38,847 bases of DNA. Origin: Cyanobacteria bacterium CYA (GTDB lineage: Bacteria; Planctomycetota; Phycisphaerae; Phycisphaerales; UBA1924). The position numbers were made by a program, and so were the translations under genes. The notes beneath the pieces were generated by a model. That model was given only the letters and a program-made list of their open reading frames with translations, had not been told where the DNA came from and did not search any database. The stretch's first letter is position 1. Each line of letters begins with the position of its first letter. Shown one piece after another: positions 24,142 to 31,542 of the stretch. The stretch spans positions 1-38,847 of the forward strand of contig RHKP01000026.1 in NCBI GenBank assembly GCA_008363215.1, read 5' to 3'.

Positions 24142-25776
24142 ATGAAGACGCTGGCGTGTGTGGCCGTGACGGTAGACGAGGCAGAGCAGGCGTTGCGCGA
24201 CGCCGAGGCTGCGCGCGATGCGGGAGCCGACCTGGTCGAGTTCCGGGTCGATGCGTGGTATGAGCGCCTGGTCGATGAGGGCGGCGAGGCGATCAAGCCG
24301 GTGTTGCGGCTGGTGCGCGAGGCCGAACTCCCGTGCATCGTGACGTGCCGTCCGGATTGGGAAGGCGGGTCGTACATCGGGGCCGAGGAGCCGCGGGCCG
24401 AGTTGTTCGAGGCATTGCTGGGTGAGCCGGAAAGGCCCCGGTACATCGACGTCGAATTCGACTCGTTCCGCCGCTCGCCCGATCTGGCCGAGCGCCTGCG
24501 GGCGGCACGGGCGCGATCCACCACCGGCATCATCATCTCAATCCATGATTTTCAGGGCCGACCCGCGAACCTGACGCGGAAACTGCTCGATCTGCGTGAT
24601 CTGCAACTGGCCGACGTGGTGAAGGTCGCGTTCCGGGCGCGCAGCGTGCGCGACAATCTCGAGTTGTTCGAGATGCTGCGGGAGGCGCACGGTCCGACGA
24701 TCGCGCTGGGCATGGGTCAGTTCGGCACCATGAGCCGTGTGCTTTCGCCGAAGTTCGGCGGCTTTCTCACGTTTGCATCGCTGCGCGACGAGGCGGCCAC
24801 GGCCCCCGGTCAGCCGACCGTGTCCGAACTGCTCGGCACGTATCGGCTGCGGGCCATCGGACGCGACACGCGCGTGTTCGGCATCATCGGGTGGCCGGTG
24901 GGGCACAGCAAGTCGCCGATGATTCACAACGCGGGCTTCGAGTCGATCGAGTTTGACGGGGCTTATGTCCCGTTGCCGATCGCCGGGCATGACGACGCGC
25001 AGGACAGTTACCTGAGTTTTCGCACCAGCGTCACGGCGCTGGTGGAAGATGTGAAACTCGGCTTTGCAGGCGCGAGCGTGACGCTGCCGCACAAGGCGAA
25101 TCTGGTGCGGATGGGTCGCGAGATGGGTTGGCAGGTCGATGCGTTTGCGCAGGCCTGCGGGGCGGCGAACACGCTGGGGCTGGTGGATGGCGCCTGGCGT
25201 GTGACGAACACGGATGCACCGGCCGCGGTGGACCTGTTGCAGCGCGAGTTGGGGACGCTTTCGGACAGGCGGGTGCTGGTGCTGGGTGCGGGCGGGGTGG
25301 CGCGAGGGATCGTGCTCGAGGCTGCGCGACGCGGGGCGCAGGTGAGCGTGTGGAACCGCAACCCGTCGCGGGCGGAGAGACTGGTGTTGGACGTGGAACA
25401 GGCCGCCCCGGGGCTCCGGGCGCCCGGGGCGGGCGAAGTCAGGATCGGCGTGGCGAAGCCTGGCTCACTCGGCCCGGCCGAGGCGCTTGTCCAGTGCACG
25501 CCGGCGGGCATGTCGGGCGGGGAAGCGGAAGGCGAGTTGCCGATTCCCGAGGACGAGATCAGGAGTATCGAGGGCCTGGCGGTGGTGCAGGAGACCGTGT
25601 ACAACCCGAGTGAAACTCCGCTCCTGAAGTTGGCAAGAACTCTGCGTCTGGCGACGTTGGATGGAGTGGAGATGTTCGTAGCCCAGGCAGCGGCTCAGTT
25701 TGCGATGTGGACGGGGCAGGCGGCGCCCGCGGCCTTGTTCGAGAGGATCGTGCGGGAGCAACTGGAGAGATCGTGA
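24142..25776 (+). CDS. aroDE: Bifunctional 3-dehydroquinate dehydratase / shikimate dehydrogenase
   Basis: 544 aa fusion catalysing two successive shikimate-pathway steps. The type I dehydroquinase (about 1-230) has E-F-R-V-D-A, the catalytic His in S-I-H-D-F (His 135) and the Schiff-base Lys in V-V-K-V-A-F (Lys 161). The shikimate dehydrogenase (about 243-544) has I-G-W-P-V-G-H-S-K-S-P, the catalytic Lys in T-L-P-H-K-A-N (Lys 318), N-T-D in the substrate site, NADP-binding G-A-G-G-V-A-R-G, and E-T-V-Y-N-P. Both active sites look complete. The arrangement resembles the plant DHQ-SDH fusion and is found in some planctomycetes and chlamydiae. ATG 24142 matches the family start. The stop overlaps the next start (TGATG). 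Confidence 0.93.
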   Translation: MKTLACVAVTVDEAEQALRDAEAARDAGADLVEFRVDAWYERLVDEGGEAIKPVLRLVREAELPCIVTCRPDWEGGSYIGAEEPRAELFEALLGEPERPRYIDVEFDSFRRSPDLAERLRAARARSTTGIIISIHDFQGRPANLTRKLLDLRDLQLADVVKVAFRARSVRDNLELFEMLREAHGPTIALGMGQFGTMSRVLSPKFGGFLTFASLRDEAATAPGQPTVSELLGTYRLRAIGRDTRVFGIIGWPVGHSKSPMIHNAGFESIEFDGAYVPLPIAGHDDAQDSYLSFRTSVTALVEDVKLGFAGASVTLPHKANLVRMGREMGWQVDAFAQACGAANTLGLVDGAWRVTNTDAPAAVDLLQRELGTLSDRRVLVLGAGGVARGIVLEAARRGAQVSVWNRNPSRAERLVLDVEQAAPGLRAPGAGEVRIGVAKPGSLGPAEALVQCTPAGMSGGEAEGELPIPEDEIRSIEGLAVVQETVYNPSETPLLKLARTLRLATLDGVEMFVAQAAAQFAMWTGQAAPAALFERIVREQLERS

Positions 25777-26135
25777 TGTCTGGCGACCTGACGTCGGGCA
25801 AAGCCGGGCGGTCGGTGCTGTATCCCGACCTGTACTGCTGGTATGTGCTCTTCGCAACCCTGGACATCATCATCACAACGATCGTGCTGGACTACTACGG
25901 GATGATCGAGGCCAACGTGATCGCGGCCGGCGTAATCGAGCGGTTCGGCTTCGTCGGGCTGGTGCCGTTCAAGTTCGCGACGGTGGCGCTCGTGCTGGCG
26001 ATCTGCGAGTACGTGGGGCGTGTGCGGCCCCGGATGGGGCTGCGCGTAGCGCAGGCGGCGGTGGGGTGTTCGTGCGTGCCGATCGTTGCGGCGGCGTTGC
26101 AGATGCTGTCGGGCCCGGAGGTGGTGCTCATCTGA
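25776..26135 (+). CDS. Small membrane protein, DUF5658-like
   Basis: 119 aa with about three membrane helices (C-W-Y-V-L-F-A-T-L-D-I-I-I-T-T-I-V-L; F-K-F-A-T-V-A-L-V-L-A-I; V-G-C-S-C-V-P-I-V-A-A-A-L). The T-L-D-x-x-x-T in helix 1 and the following E-A-N-V-I-A pattern recall the DUF5658 family of unknown function. It overlaps the aroDE stop as TGATG, with GGAG eight bases upstream, so it is translationally coupled to aroDE. No role in aromatic synthesis is known. Confidence 0.75.
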   Translation: MSGDLTSGKAGRSVLYPDLYCWYVLFATLDIIITTIVLDYYGMIEANVIAAGVIERFGFVGLVPFKFATVALVLAICEYVGRVRPRMGLRVAQAAVGCSCVPIVAAALQMLSGPEVVLI

Positions 26136-26229
26136 CACGCGAATCTCAGCGGGAAGGGCTGCATCGGTTGTAGCCGGGTGTGAAGCCCGCGTGGCGCTTC
26201 GCTCCCGGCCCGGCGATTGAAGCCGAGCC

Positions 26230-27165
26230 ATGCAGGCTCATGGATGGCGTTTGGCCAAATGGTGCTCGCGTCACCGCATACGCTTGCTCATGCGATGGCC
26301 TGGGCTGGTGCTGGGATTGCTCATGCTCGCCGCGTGCTCGCGTGCGCCCGGGCCGGGGGTGGGTCGGCGCGATGGCGATGCGACACAGACGCGCCTCGTC
26401 GTGCTCAGTCCGGCGCTGGCGGTGATTCTGCGAGACCTGGGCGCAGGCGGCATGGTGGTCGGGCGGCACAACTACGACATGGTGTTCCCCGAACTGCCCG
26501 CCTGCGGGCAGCAGGGGTCAATCGACTATGAACGTGTGCTGGCGCTGGAGCCGACCGACGTGCTGATCGAGTGGGGCAGCCGACCTCTGCCCGAAAAACT
26601 GCTCAAACTGGGCGAGGCCAACTCGTGGCAGGTGCGCCGATTTGACCTGCGCACGCTCGAAGATATCTCTCTGGCGTGTACCCAGTTGCAGGGCTTGTAC
26701 GCCCCGGACCGCCCGGGCCCGACGCTGCGCGAACAGTTTGAGGCCAGTCTGTTTGTGCGGCCGGGGATCGAGCGGGCCGGGCGCGTGCTGCTGCTGGGCG
26801 CGGTCGATCCGCCGACCGTGCTGGGTCCGGGTTCGTTCCACGCGCAGGTGCTCGAACGGATCGGCGGCGTGCCGGCCGTGACGGAGGGCGGGCCTTGGAT
26901 CGAACTCGGACTCGAAGACGTGCTCACGCTGGCGCCCGATGCGATCGTGCTGGTGATGCCGCGCGCCGGCGGCGCGGGCGCGGGTGCGGTGGGCGGCGAG
27001 GTGGTGAAGATGCTGGGCGCGATGTCGCGGCTGCGGCTTGAGGCGATCGAGCGGGGGCGCGTCGCCCTGCTGGACGGCGCCTTGTACCACACGCCGAGCA
27101 CGGCTATGGCTGAGTTCGCCGACGACCTGGCCGAAGTGCTGGAGCGGTGGGCAGACAGTCCGTGA
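26230..27165 (+). CDS. Periplasmic binding lipoprotein, BtuF/FhuD-like ABC substrate-binding family
   Basis: Up to 311 aa. A lipobox L-A-A-C follows a hydrophobic stretch (G-L-V-L-G-L-L-M-L-A-A-C), so the mature protein is lipid-anchored. The folded part has the helical-backbone (type III) binding-protein pattern: V-V-L-S-P-A-L-A-V-I-L-R-D-L-G near the start, D-Y-E-R-V-L-A-L-E-P-T-D-V-L-I, and a C-terminal G-R-V-A-L-L-D-G-A-L-Y. These proteins bind cobalamin, haem or siderophores. No permease, ATPase or TonB receptor is adjacent, so it is an orphan here. The start is ATG 26230 or, with a more usual lipoprotein signal, ATG 26290; neither has a strong ribosome site. Confidence 0.78.
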   Translation: MQAHGWRLAKWCSRHRIRLLMRWPGLVLGLLMLAACSRAPGPGVGRRDGDATQTRLVVLSPALAVILRDLGAGGMVVGRHNYDMVFPELPACGQQGSIDYERVLALEPTDVLIEWGSRPLPEKLLKLGEANSWQVRRFDLRTLEDISLACTQLQGLYAPDRPGPTLREQFEASLFVRPGIERAGRVLLLGAVDPPTVLGPGSFHAQVLERIGGVPAVTEGGPWIELGLEDVLTLAPDAIVLVMPRAGGAGAGAVGGEVVKMLGAMSRLRLEAIERGRVALLDGALYHTPSTAMAEFADDLAEVLERWADSP

Positions 27166-27246
27166 GGGCGCGAACAGGACATCCCGATGCACAGTCATGG
27201 CCGTGGCGCCGGCTGGGCCCATAGAGCCGTGGCACACGAAGGCCGG

Positions 27247-27300
27247 CCCCCTCCGTCCGGCTGCGCCGGCCACCTCCCCGCAGGGCGAGGATCTCCAAGA
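27247..27300 (+). repeat. Dispersed intergenic repeat, copy 2
   Basis: It starts CCCCCTCCGTCCGGC, contains CACCTCCCCGCAGGG and ends GAGGATCTCCAAGA, matching copy 1 at 20345-20400. It lies between the convergent binding-lipoprotein and moxR genes. An internal GGCTGCGCCGGCC segment and CCTCC...GCGAGG pairing allow a hairpin that could end transcription from both sides. Confidence 0.65.
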
Positions 27301-27321
27301 CATCTTCGGTCCGGCCGACGG

Positions 27322-28377
27322 CTACACGTGTGCCGGTTCGACGTCCCGCGGCAGGGTATCGAGAATGTTGGACACCACGCGATCGGTCGTCATGCCCTCA
27401 GCCTCGCCTTCAAAGTTGAGGATGAGGCGATGACGCATCGCGGGCAGCGCGACCGAGCGGATGTCGTCGATGCTGACGGCCGCTCGCCCGTCGAGCAGCG
27501 CCCGCACCTTGGCGCCCAGCAAGAGCGACTGCGCCGCGCGCGGGCTGGCGCCCACGCGGACGAACTGGTTGACCATCGGCGTGGCGTAGCGCCCGTCAGA
27601 CCCGACGCGCTCGTCGACCGGGTGTGTCGCCAGCACGAGGCGCACGGCGTAATCCTGCACGCGCGGGGCGGCGGCGACACGGCGCACGAGCGCCTGGTGC
27701 TCAAGGATGCGCGGCGCGTCGAGCACGGGCTCGCTCACCGGCGTCTGTCCCCCTGTGGTGCGGACGAGAATCTCGTTGAGGTCTTCCCGCGAGGAATACC
27801 CAACCAGCAGTTTGAAGAAGAAGCGATCCAACTGGGCCTCGGGCAGCGGATACGTGCCCTCCTGCTCGATGGGGTTCTGCGTGGCCAGCACGAGGAAGGG
27901 CGCGGGCAGGCCGTGCGTCACACCCGCGACGGTCACCGAACGCTCCTGCATCGCTTCGAGCAGCGCCGACTGGGTCTTGGGTGTAGCGCGATTGATTTCG
28001 TCGGCCAGCAGGATCTGGGCAAAAACCGGGCCCGGCTGAAACGTGAACTGGCGCTTGGTGCGCCCGTGCTCGTCTTCGTGCTCGAGGACGACCGTGGTGC
28101 CGGATATGTCGGCCGGCATGAGATCGGGCGTGAACTGGATGCGTGAGAACTGGAGGCTCAGGGCCGAGGCGAGCGAGCGGACGAGCAGAGTCTTGCCGAT
28201 GCCGGGGACGCCTTCGAGCAGGACGTGCCCGTTGGCAAACAGGCAGGTCAGGACGCCGTCGACGACGCTGTCGTGTCCGACGACGAGGCGTGCGATCTGC
28301 TCGCGGACGCGGGCGTAGTCAGCGCGGAACTGCTCTGCGGCCTGCTGGACTTCTTCAGGAGTCTGCGGGATCGACAT
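27322..28377 (-). CDS. MoxR family AAA+ ATPase
   Basis: 351 aa AAA+ ATPase thought to act as a chaperone for VWA-containing partners. Walker A is G-V-P-G-I-G-K-T (56-63), Walker B is I-L-L-A-D-E-I-N-R (Asp 126, Glu 127), sensor 1 is L-A-T-Q-N-P-I-E-Q-E-G-T-Y-P-L-P-E-A-Q-L (about 166-185) and the arginine finger region is R-F-F-F-K. All motifs are intact. The gene is a single minus-strand unit. Its likely partners, the DUF58 protein (4094-5089) and the BatA-type protein (11042-12991), are 14-23 kb away instead of adjacent. Confidence 0.93.
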   Translation of the reverse strand: MSIPQTPEEVQQAAEQFRADYARVREQIARLVVGHDSVVDGVLTCLFANGHVLLEGVPGIGKTLLVRSLASALSLQFSRIQFTPDLMPADISGTTVVLEHEDEHGRTKRQFTFQPGPVFAQILLADEINRATPKTQSALLEAMQERSVTVAGVTHGLPAPFLVLATQNPIEQEGTYPLPEAQLDRFFFKLLVGYSSREDLNEILVRTTGGQTPVSEPVLDAPRILEHQALVRRVAAAPRVQDYAVRLVLATHPVDERVGSDGRYATPMVNQFVRVGASPRAAQSLLLGAKVRALLDGRAAVSIDDIRSVALPAMRHRLILNFEGEAEGMTTDRVVSNILDTLPRDVEPAHV

Positions 28378-28402
28378 GAGGCAAGGGTACGCTGGCCGGC
28401 GC

Positions 28403-29581
28403 TCAGCCGGTCAGACCAGCCTTGCGGGCGATCCGTCGGACGAACTCCACCTCGTTGGGGTGCGTGTCTTCCCAGCGTGCGTGACCCTGGCGCAGCGCCG
28501 AGAGATAGTTGGGCACAGTCTGCGGCGTCAGTTCCCAGCCCGCGAGTGTGTAGTCCATCTGATCGGGGCGGGCGTACAGGCGTTCGAGCACCAGTCCTCC
28601 AAGTGAACTCTTGAAATGCGAGCACTCCCACCAGTACGACATGATCGTCTGCGTGTCGCCTTCCGCAGGCACGGCTTCATCGCAGCAATGCTCGAAGTCG
28701 ACAAAACTGATCAAACGGAACGAGCCGCCCTTGGCGCTCTCCTCGGCCACGATACCCGTGACGTCCATCAGCCAGCGTTCGTAGGTCGGCCACAGCCCGG
28801 CGAGATGGACCGCCTCCAGTTGCGTGGCATGCAGCGGGTTGATCACAATATCCACGCTGACGCCGGCTTCTCGTGCCTGGGCGAGCATGGAGCGGAAGCG
28901 GTCGACGCGGTCCTGGCTGTATTCAAAATCGCCGTAGGTCTCGGGATTGGTCAGAAAGCCGTGCAGCGTCTTGGCGAACAGGGCTCGGTACCCGTTGCGC
29001 AACCGGGCGGCGTGCCGCACCGATTGCCCGAGCCGGGTGAACTCCGGCGGCTCATCGAGCGCCAGGGCCTTGAGCATCTTGAGGCTGGCGAAACTGGCGC
29101 GGAGGGAGATGAGATTGTCGAGGTGGTAACTGATGGCGTCGCGATCGGGCGCGAAGCGCGATTGCGAGAAGTCGAGGCTGAAGCCGCGTCGCCCCGAGAA
29201 GAGAATAAAGTCGATGCCGAGGAGGATGCGCCCGGGCTGCGCATGTTCGAGGGCGTAGCGGTGCACGACTTCGAGTTCGCGGATGTTGGTCCAGACGATG
29301 GAGGCATTGCAGACCCGCTTGCCCGCGAACACGGGATGGTCGGGCGCGTATCCGACTTGAGCCCGCGAGGAGCCGAGGATAACCACGTCCCACGGCCCCC
29401 GGCTGAGCATCTCGGCCCGGGCGGTCCGCGAGCCGATCTGATCCGAGCGGATCGCCAGCGCGTCGAGCCCGATGAACGGATAGGCCTGATAGGGGTCGCT
29501 GGCCGCGTTCAGCACTGCCACCCCCGCCAACGCCGCGGCCACCAGCACCGTGAGAACGAGGATATAGCGTTTGAAACTCAT
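28403..29581 (-). CDS. SGNH-like/AlgJ-like membrane-anchored protein paired with MBOAT
   Basis: 392 aa. An N-terminal signal anchor (about 5-27) precedes an extracytoplasmic domain with V-V-I-L-G-S-S-R-A-Q-V-G (about 66-77), the G-x-S-like block of DltD/AlgJ-type SGNH proteins. Further on come L-L-G-I-D-F-I-L-F-S and V-D-I-V-I-N-P-L-H-A-T, the latter a candidate for the distal Asp/His region. It starts one base after the stop of the MBOAT gene, so the pair is an operon. By analogy with AlgI/AlgJ-AlgX, the pair probably transfers acyl groups to an exported polymer. Family membership is inferred from motifs and context only. Confidence 0.65.
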   Translation of the reverse strand: MSFKRYILVLTVLVAAALAGVAVLNAASDPYQAYPFIGLDALAIRSDQIGSRTARAEMLSRGPWDVVILGSSRAQVGYAPDHPVFAGKRVCNASIVWTNIRELEVVHRYALEHAQPGRILLGIDFILFSGRRGFSLDFSQSRFAPDRDAISYHLDNLISLRASFASLKMLKALALDEPPEFTRLGQSVRHAARLRNGYRALFAKTLHGFLTNPETYGDFEYSQDRVDRFRSMLAQAREAGVSVDIVINPLHATQLEAVHLAGLWPTYERWLMDVTGIVAEESAKGGSFRLISFVDFEHCCDEAVPAEGDTQTIMSYWWECSHFKSSLGGLVLERLYARPDQMDYTLAGWELTPQTVPNYLSALRQGHARWEDTHPNEVEFVRRIARKAGLTG

Positions 29582-29582
29582 G

Positions 29583-31088
29583 TCAGAACTGGAAGTATAA
29601 GAACTCGGTGACGCGGCTCATCATGAGGACGCTGATCACGCCGACGATCGCGCACACGCAGGCGGAGACGAACGAAGGGCGCCAGCGGAGGCGCTGCAAT
29701 GGCAGGGCCAGCGGAGCGGGCGGCGGGTTCTTCTCCGGGAACATCGCCGGCTCGTACCTGTCCATGAACTCCTGCGTGTTGGGCGCGAACCACGCGACCA
29801 GCCATGCAACGACGACCATGGCCCCCGCCTCGGGCAGATCGAAGCCGGTCCTGGTGCTCAGCCCGGCGCCGCCGAACATGCCGGCGAGCACCTTGCCCGC
29901 CGCGTCGAAACTGGTCGCCCGGAAGAACACCCACCCGATGATGACCGCCAGAAACGTCAGTGAACGGGAGAACAGGTGCATCACCGGACCGTCGTTCTGG
30001 CTCTTCCAGCCAAGTTTGGTCCGGATCGCCTGGAAGCCGTGATTGATGCACAGATACACCCCGTGGAGCGTGCCCCAGGCCACGAACGTCCACCCGGCGC
30101 CGTGCCAGAGCCCCCCGAGCACCATGGTGATCATGAGGTTGACGTACCGGCGTGAAGGGCCCTTGCGGCTGCCGCCCAGCGGGATGTAGAGGTAGTCGCG
30201 CAGGAACCGTGAGAGCGTGATGTGCCAGCGACGCCAGAAATCGGCTATATTGCGGGCCTTGTACGGCGAGTTGAAGTTGATGGGCAGTTTGATGCCGAAC
30301 AGCCGGGCCAGCCCGATGGCCATGTCGGAGTAGCCCGAGAAGTCGAAGTACAACTGAAACGTGTACGCGAGGGCGCCGATCCAGGCCTCGGCGAAGGTCG
30401 GCTGGTGTCCGGCCGCCGCGCCGTCAAAGACGATGTTGGCGAACACCGCGATCGAGTCGGCGATCACCACCTTCTTGAACAACCCGATGATGAGGATGGT
30501 CAGCCCGATGGCAAAGTTGTCGGCCCGCGGACGCAGCGTTGAGCGGTCCTCGAACTGCGGGAGCATCTCTTTGTGGTGGACGATGGGCCCGGCGATCAAC
30601 TGCGGGAAGAACGTCACGAACAGGCAGTAGTCGGTGAAGCGGTACTCGCGCGTCTGCCCCTGGTACGCGTCGACCAGATAGGCCATCTGCTGGAACGTGA
30701 AGAAGGAGATGGCCAGCGGCAGCACGATGTGCGGCACCGGCAACTCAAGCCCGAACAGCGTATTGACCGTCCCGACCGCGAAACCGGCATACTTGAAGTA
30801 ACTCAGCAGCGCCAGGTTGATGCCCGATCCCAGTGCCAGCACGGCGCGGCGATGAAGGAGCGGACGTGATTCGTCGCCCAGCAGCAGCCCGAAGACGTAG
30901 TTGAGCACGATGGAGACGCCCATGAGCACCAGGTACTTGGGCTCCCAGTACCCGTAGTAGAAGAGCGAAGTCAGGACAAGCCAGGCGATCGAAGCCGGGC
31001 GGGTGCTATCCCGCGCGGTGAGCACGAAGTACCCGACCAGCGTGACCGGGAGAAATGCGAAGAGGAAGATATAGGTATTGAACAGCAT
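29583..31088 (-). CDS. MBOAT family membrane O-acyltransferase (AlgI-like)
   Basis: 501 aa with about 11-12 hydrophobic segments. The AlgI/DltB signatures are clear: P-L-A-I-S-F-F-T-F-Q-Q-M-A-Y-L-V-D-A-Y, Q-L-I-A-G-P-I-V-H, Y-F-D-F-S-G-Y-S-D-M-A-I-G, D-F-W-R-R-W-H-I-T-L-S-R-F-L-R-D-Y-L-Y-I-P-L-G-G split across the loop, and the catalytic His in L-G-G-L-W-H-G-A-G-W. It moves acyl groups across the membrane to acetylate extracellular polysaccharide or similar; the polymer is unknown because no glycan-synthesis genes are nearby. It is followed one base later by the SGNH-like gene. A perfect 18-base palindrome lies 86 bases upstream of its start. Confidence 0.93.
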   Translation of the reverse strand: MLFNTYIFLFAFLPVTLVGYFVLTARDSTRPASIAWLVLTSLFYYGYWEPKYLVLMGVSIVLNYVFGLLLGDESRPLLHRRAVLALGSGINLALLSYFKYAGFAVGTVNTLFGLELPVPHIVLPLAISFFTFQQMAYLVDAYQGQTREYRFTDYCLFVTFFPQLIAGPIVHHKEMLPQFEDRSTLRPRADNFAIGLTILIIGLFKKVVIADSIAVFANIVFDGAAAGHQPTFAEAWIGALAYTFQLYFDFSGYSDMAIGLARLFGIKLPINFNSPYKARNIADFWRRWHITLSRFLRDYLYIPLGGSRKGPSRRYVNLMITMVLGGLWHGAGWTFVAWGTLHGVYLCINHGFQAIRTKLGWKSQNDGPVMHLFSRSLTFLAVIIGWVFFRATSFDAAGKVLAGMFGGAGLSTRTGFDLPEAGAMVVVAWLVAWFAPNTQEFMDRYEPAMFPEKNPPPAPLALPLQRLRWRPSFVSACVCAIVGVISVLMMSRVTEFLYFQF

Positions 31089-31429
31089 GGCCGGTCTTGC
31101 AGAGTCAGGAGTGTACGCGTCGGTGGACGTGCGCCGACACGTGTGGATCCATTCGCACCGATTTCAGATGGAGTTCTCACCCGGGTGAGAAGAAGAGCCC
31201 GACGCCGATCACGCTGCTGGACGCAACGGCCGGGAGCGGATTGCAAGCGATTGGTGGGATGTCGTTCGGGGGGCGTCCGGCCGCATCGAGGTTGAACCGA
31301 GCCCCGATTGGGTGCCTTCGGGCCGCTGTCGTATGCAAGCCGAACGCAGTTCGCAGAGACGTGGCGCCCGCGGCGCGCAGCAGGAGATGGGCGCGAGCGA
31401 AGGCAGATGGCAGGATCAAGGTCGGGGAA
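31089..31429. other. 341-base region between the MBOAT gene and tRNA-Cys
   Basis: No gene recognised. It carries the 18-base palindrome at 31174-31191. At 31232-31246 a 15-base stretch (GGGAGCGGATTGCAA) equals the D/anticodon-arm sequence of the tRNA-Cys gene but lies on the opposite strand. That may be a remnant of a tRNA gene or an integration scar. The MBOAT promoter should lie here. Confidence 0.4.
31174..31191. promoter_or_regulatory. Perfect 18-base palindrome upstream of the MBOAT gene (candidate operator)
   Basis: TTCTCACCC followed directly by its complement GGGTGAGAA. With no loop it suits binding by a dimeric regulator better than an RNA hairpin. It is 86 bases upstream of the MBOAT ATG. 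No regulator gene is adjacent and no second copy was noticed in the window. Confidence 0.45.
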
Positions 31430-31503
31430 AGGCCGCGGTGGGATTCGAACCCACGAATAACGGATTTGCAATCCGCTCCCTTAGTCCACTCGGGCACACG
31501 GCC
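31430..31503 (-). tRNA. tRNA-Cys (anticodon GCA)
   Basis: The minus strand folds as a complete cloverleaf. The acceptor is GGCCGTG with CGCGGCC (one G-U pair), followed by discriminator U73, the known identity base of tRNA-Cys. The D stem is CCC/GGG, the anticodon stem is GCGGA/TCCGT with loop TTGCAAA (anticodon GCA), and the T arm is GTGGG-TTCGAAT-CCCAC. The 3' CCA is not encoded. It begins 39 bases downstream of the CvpA-like gene on the same strand. Confidence 0.97.
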
Positions 31504-31542
31504 GGACGTTGAACTGTAGGGCCCCAGGCTCGGGCCCGACGA

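Noticed and set aside
26136..26229. Possible cobalamin riboswitch before the BtuF-like gene (GGGAAG, then GGTGTGAAGCCC)
   Set aside because: The conserved B12 box and the CCCGCCACTGT-type core are absent; the resemblance is limited to a few short words.
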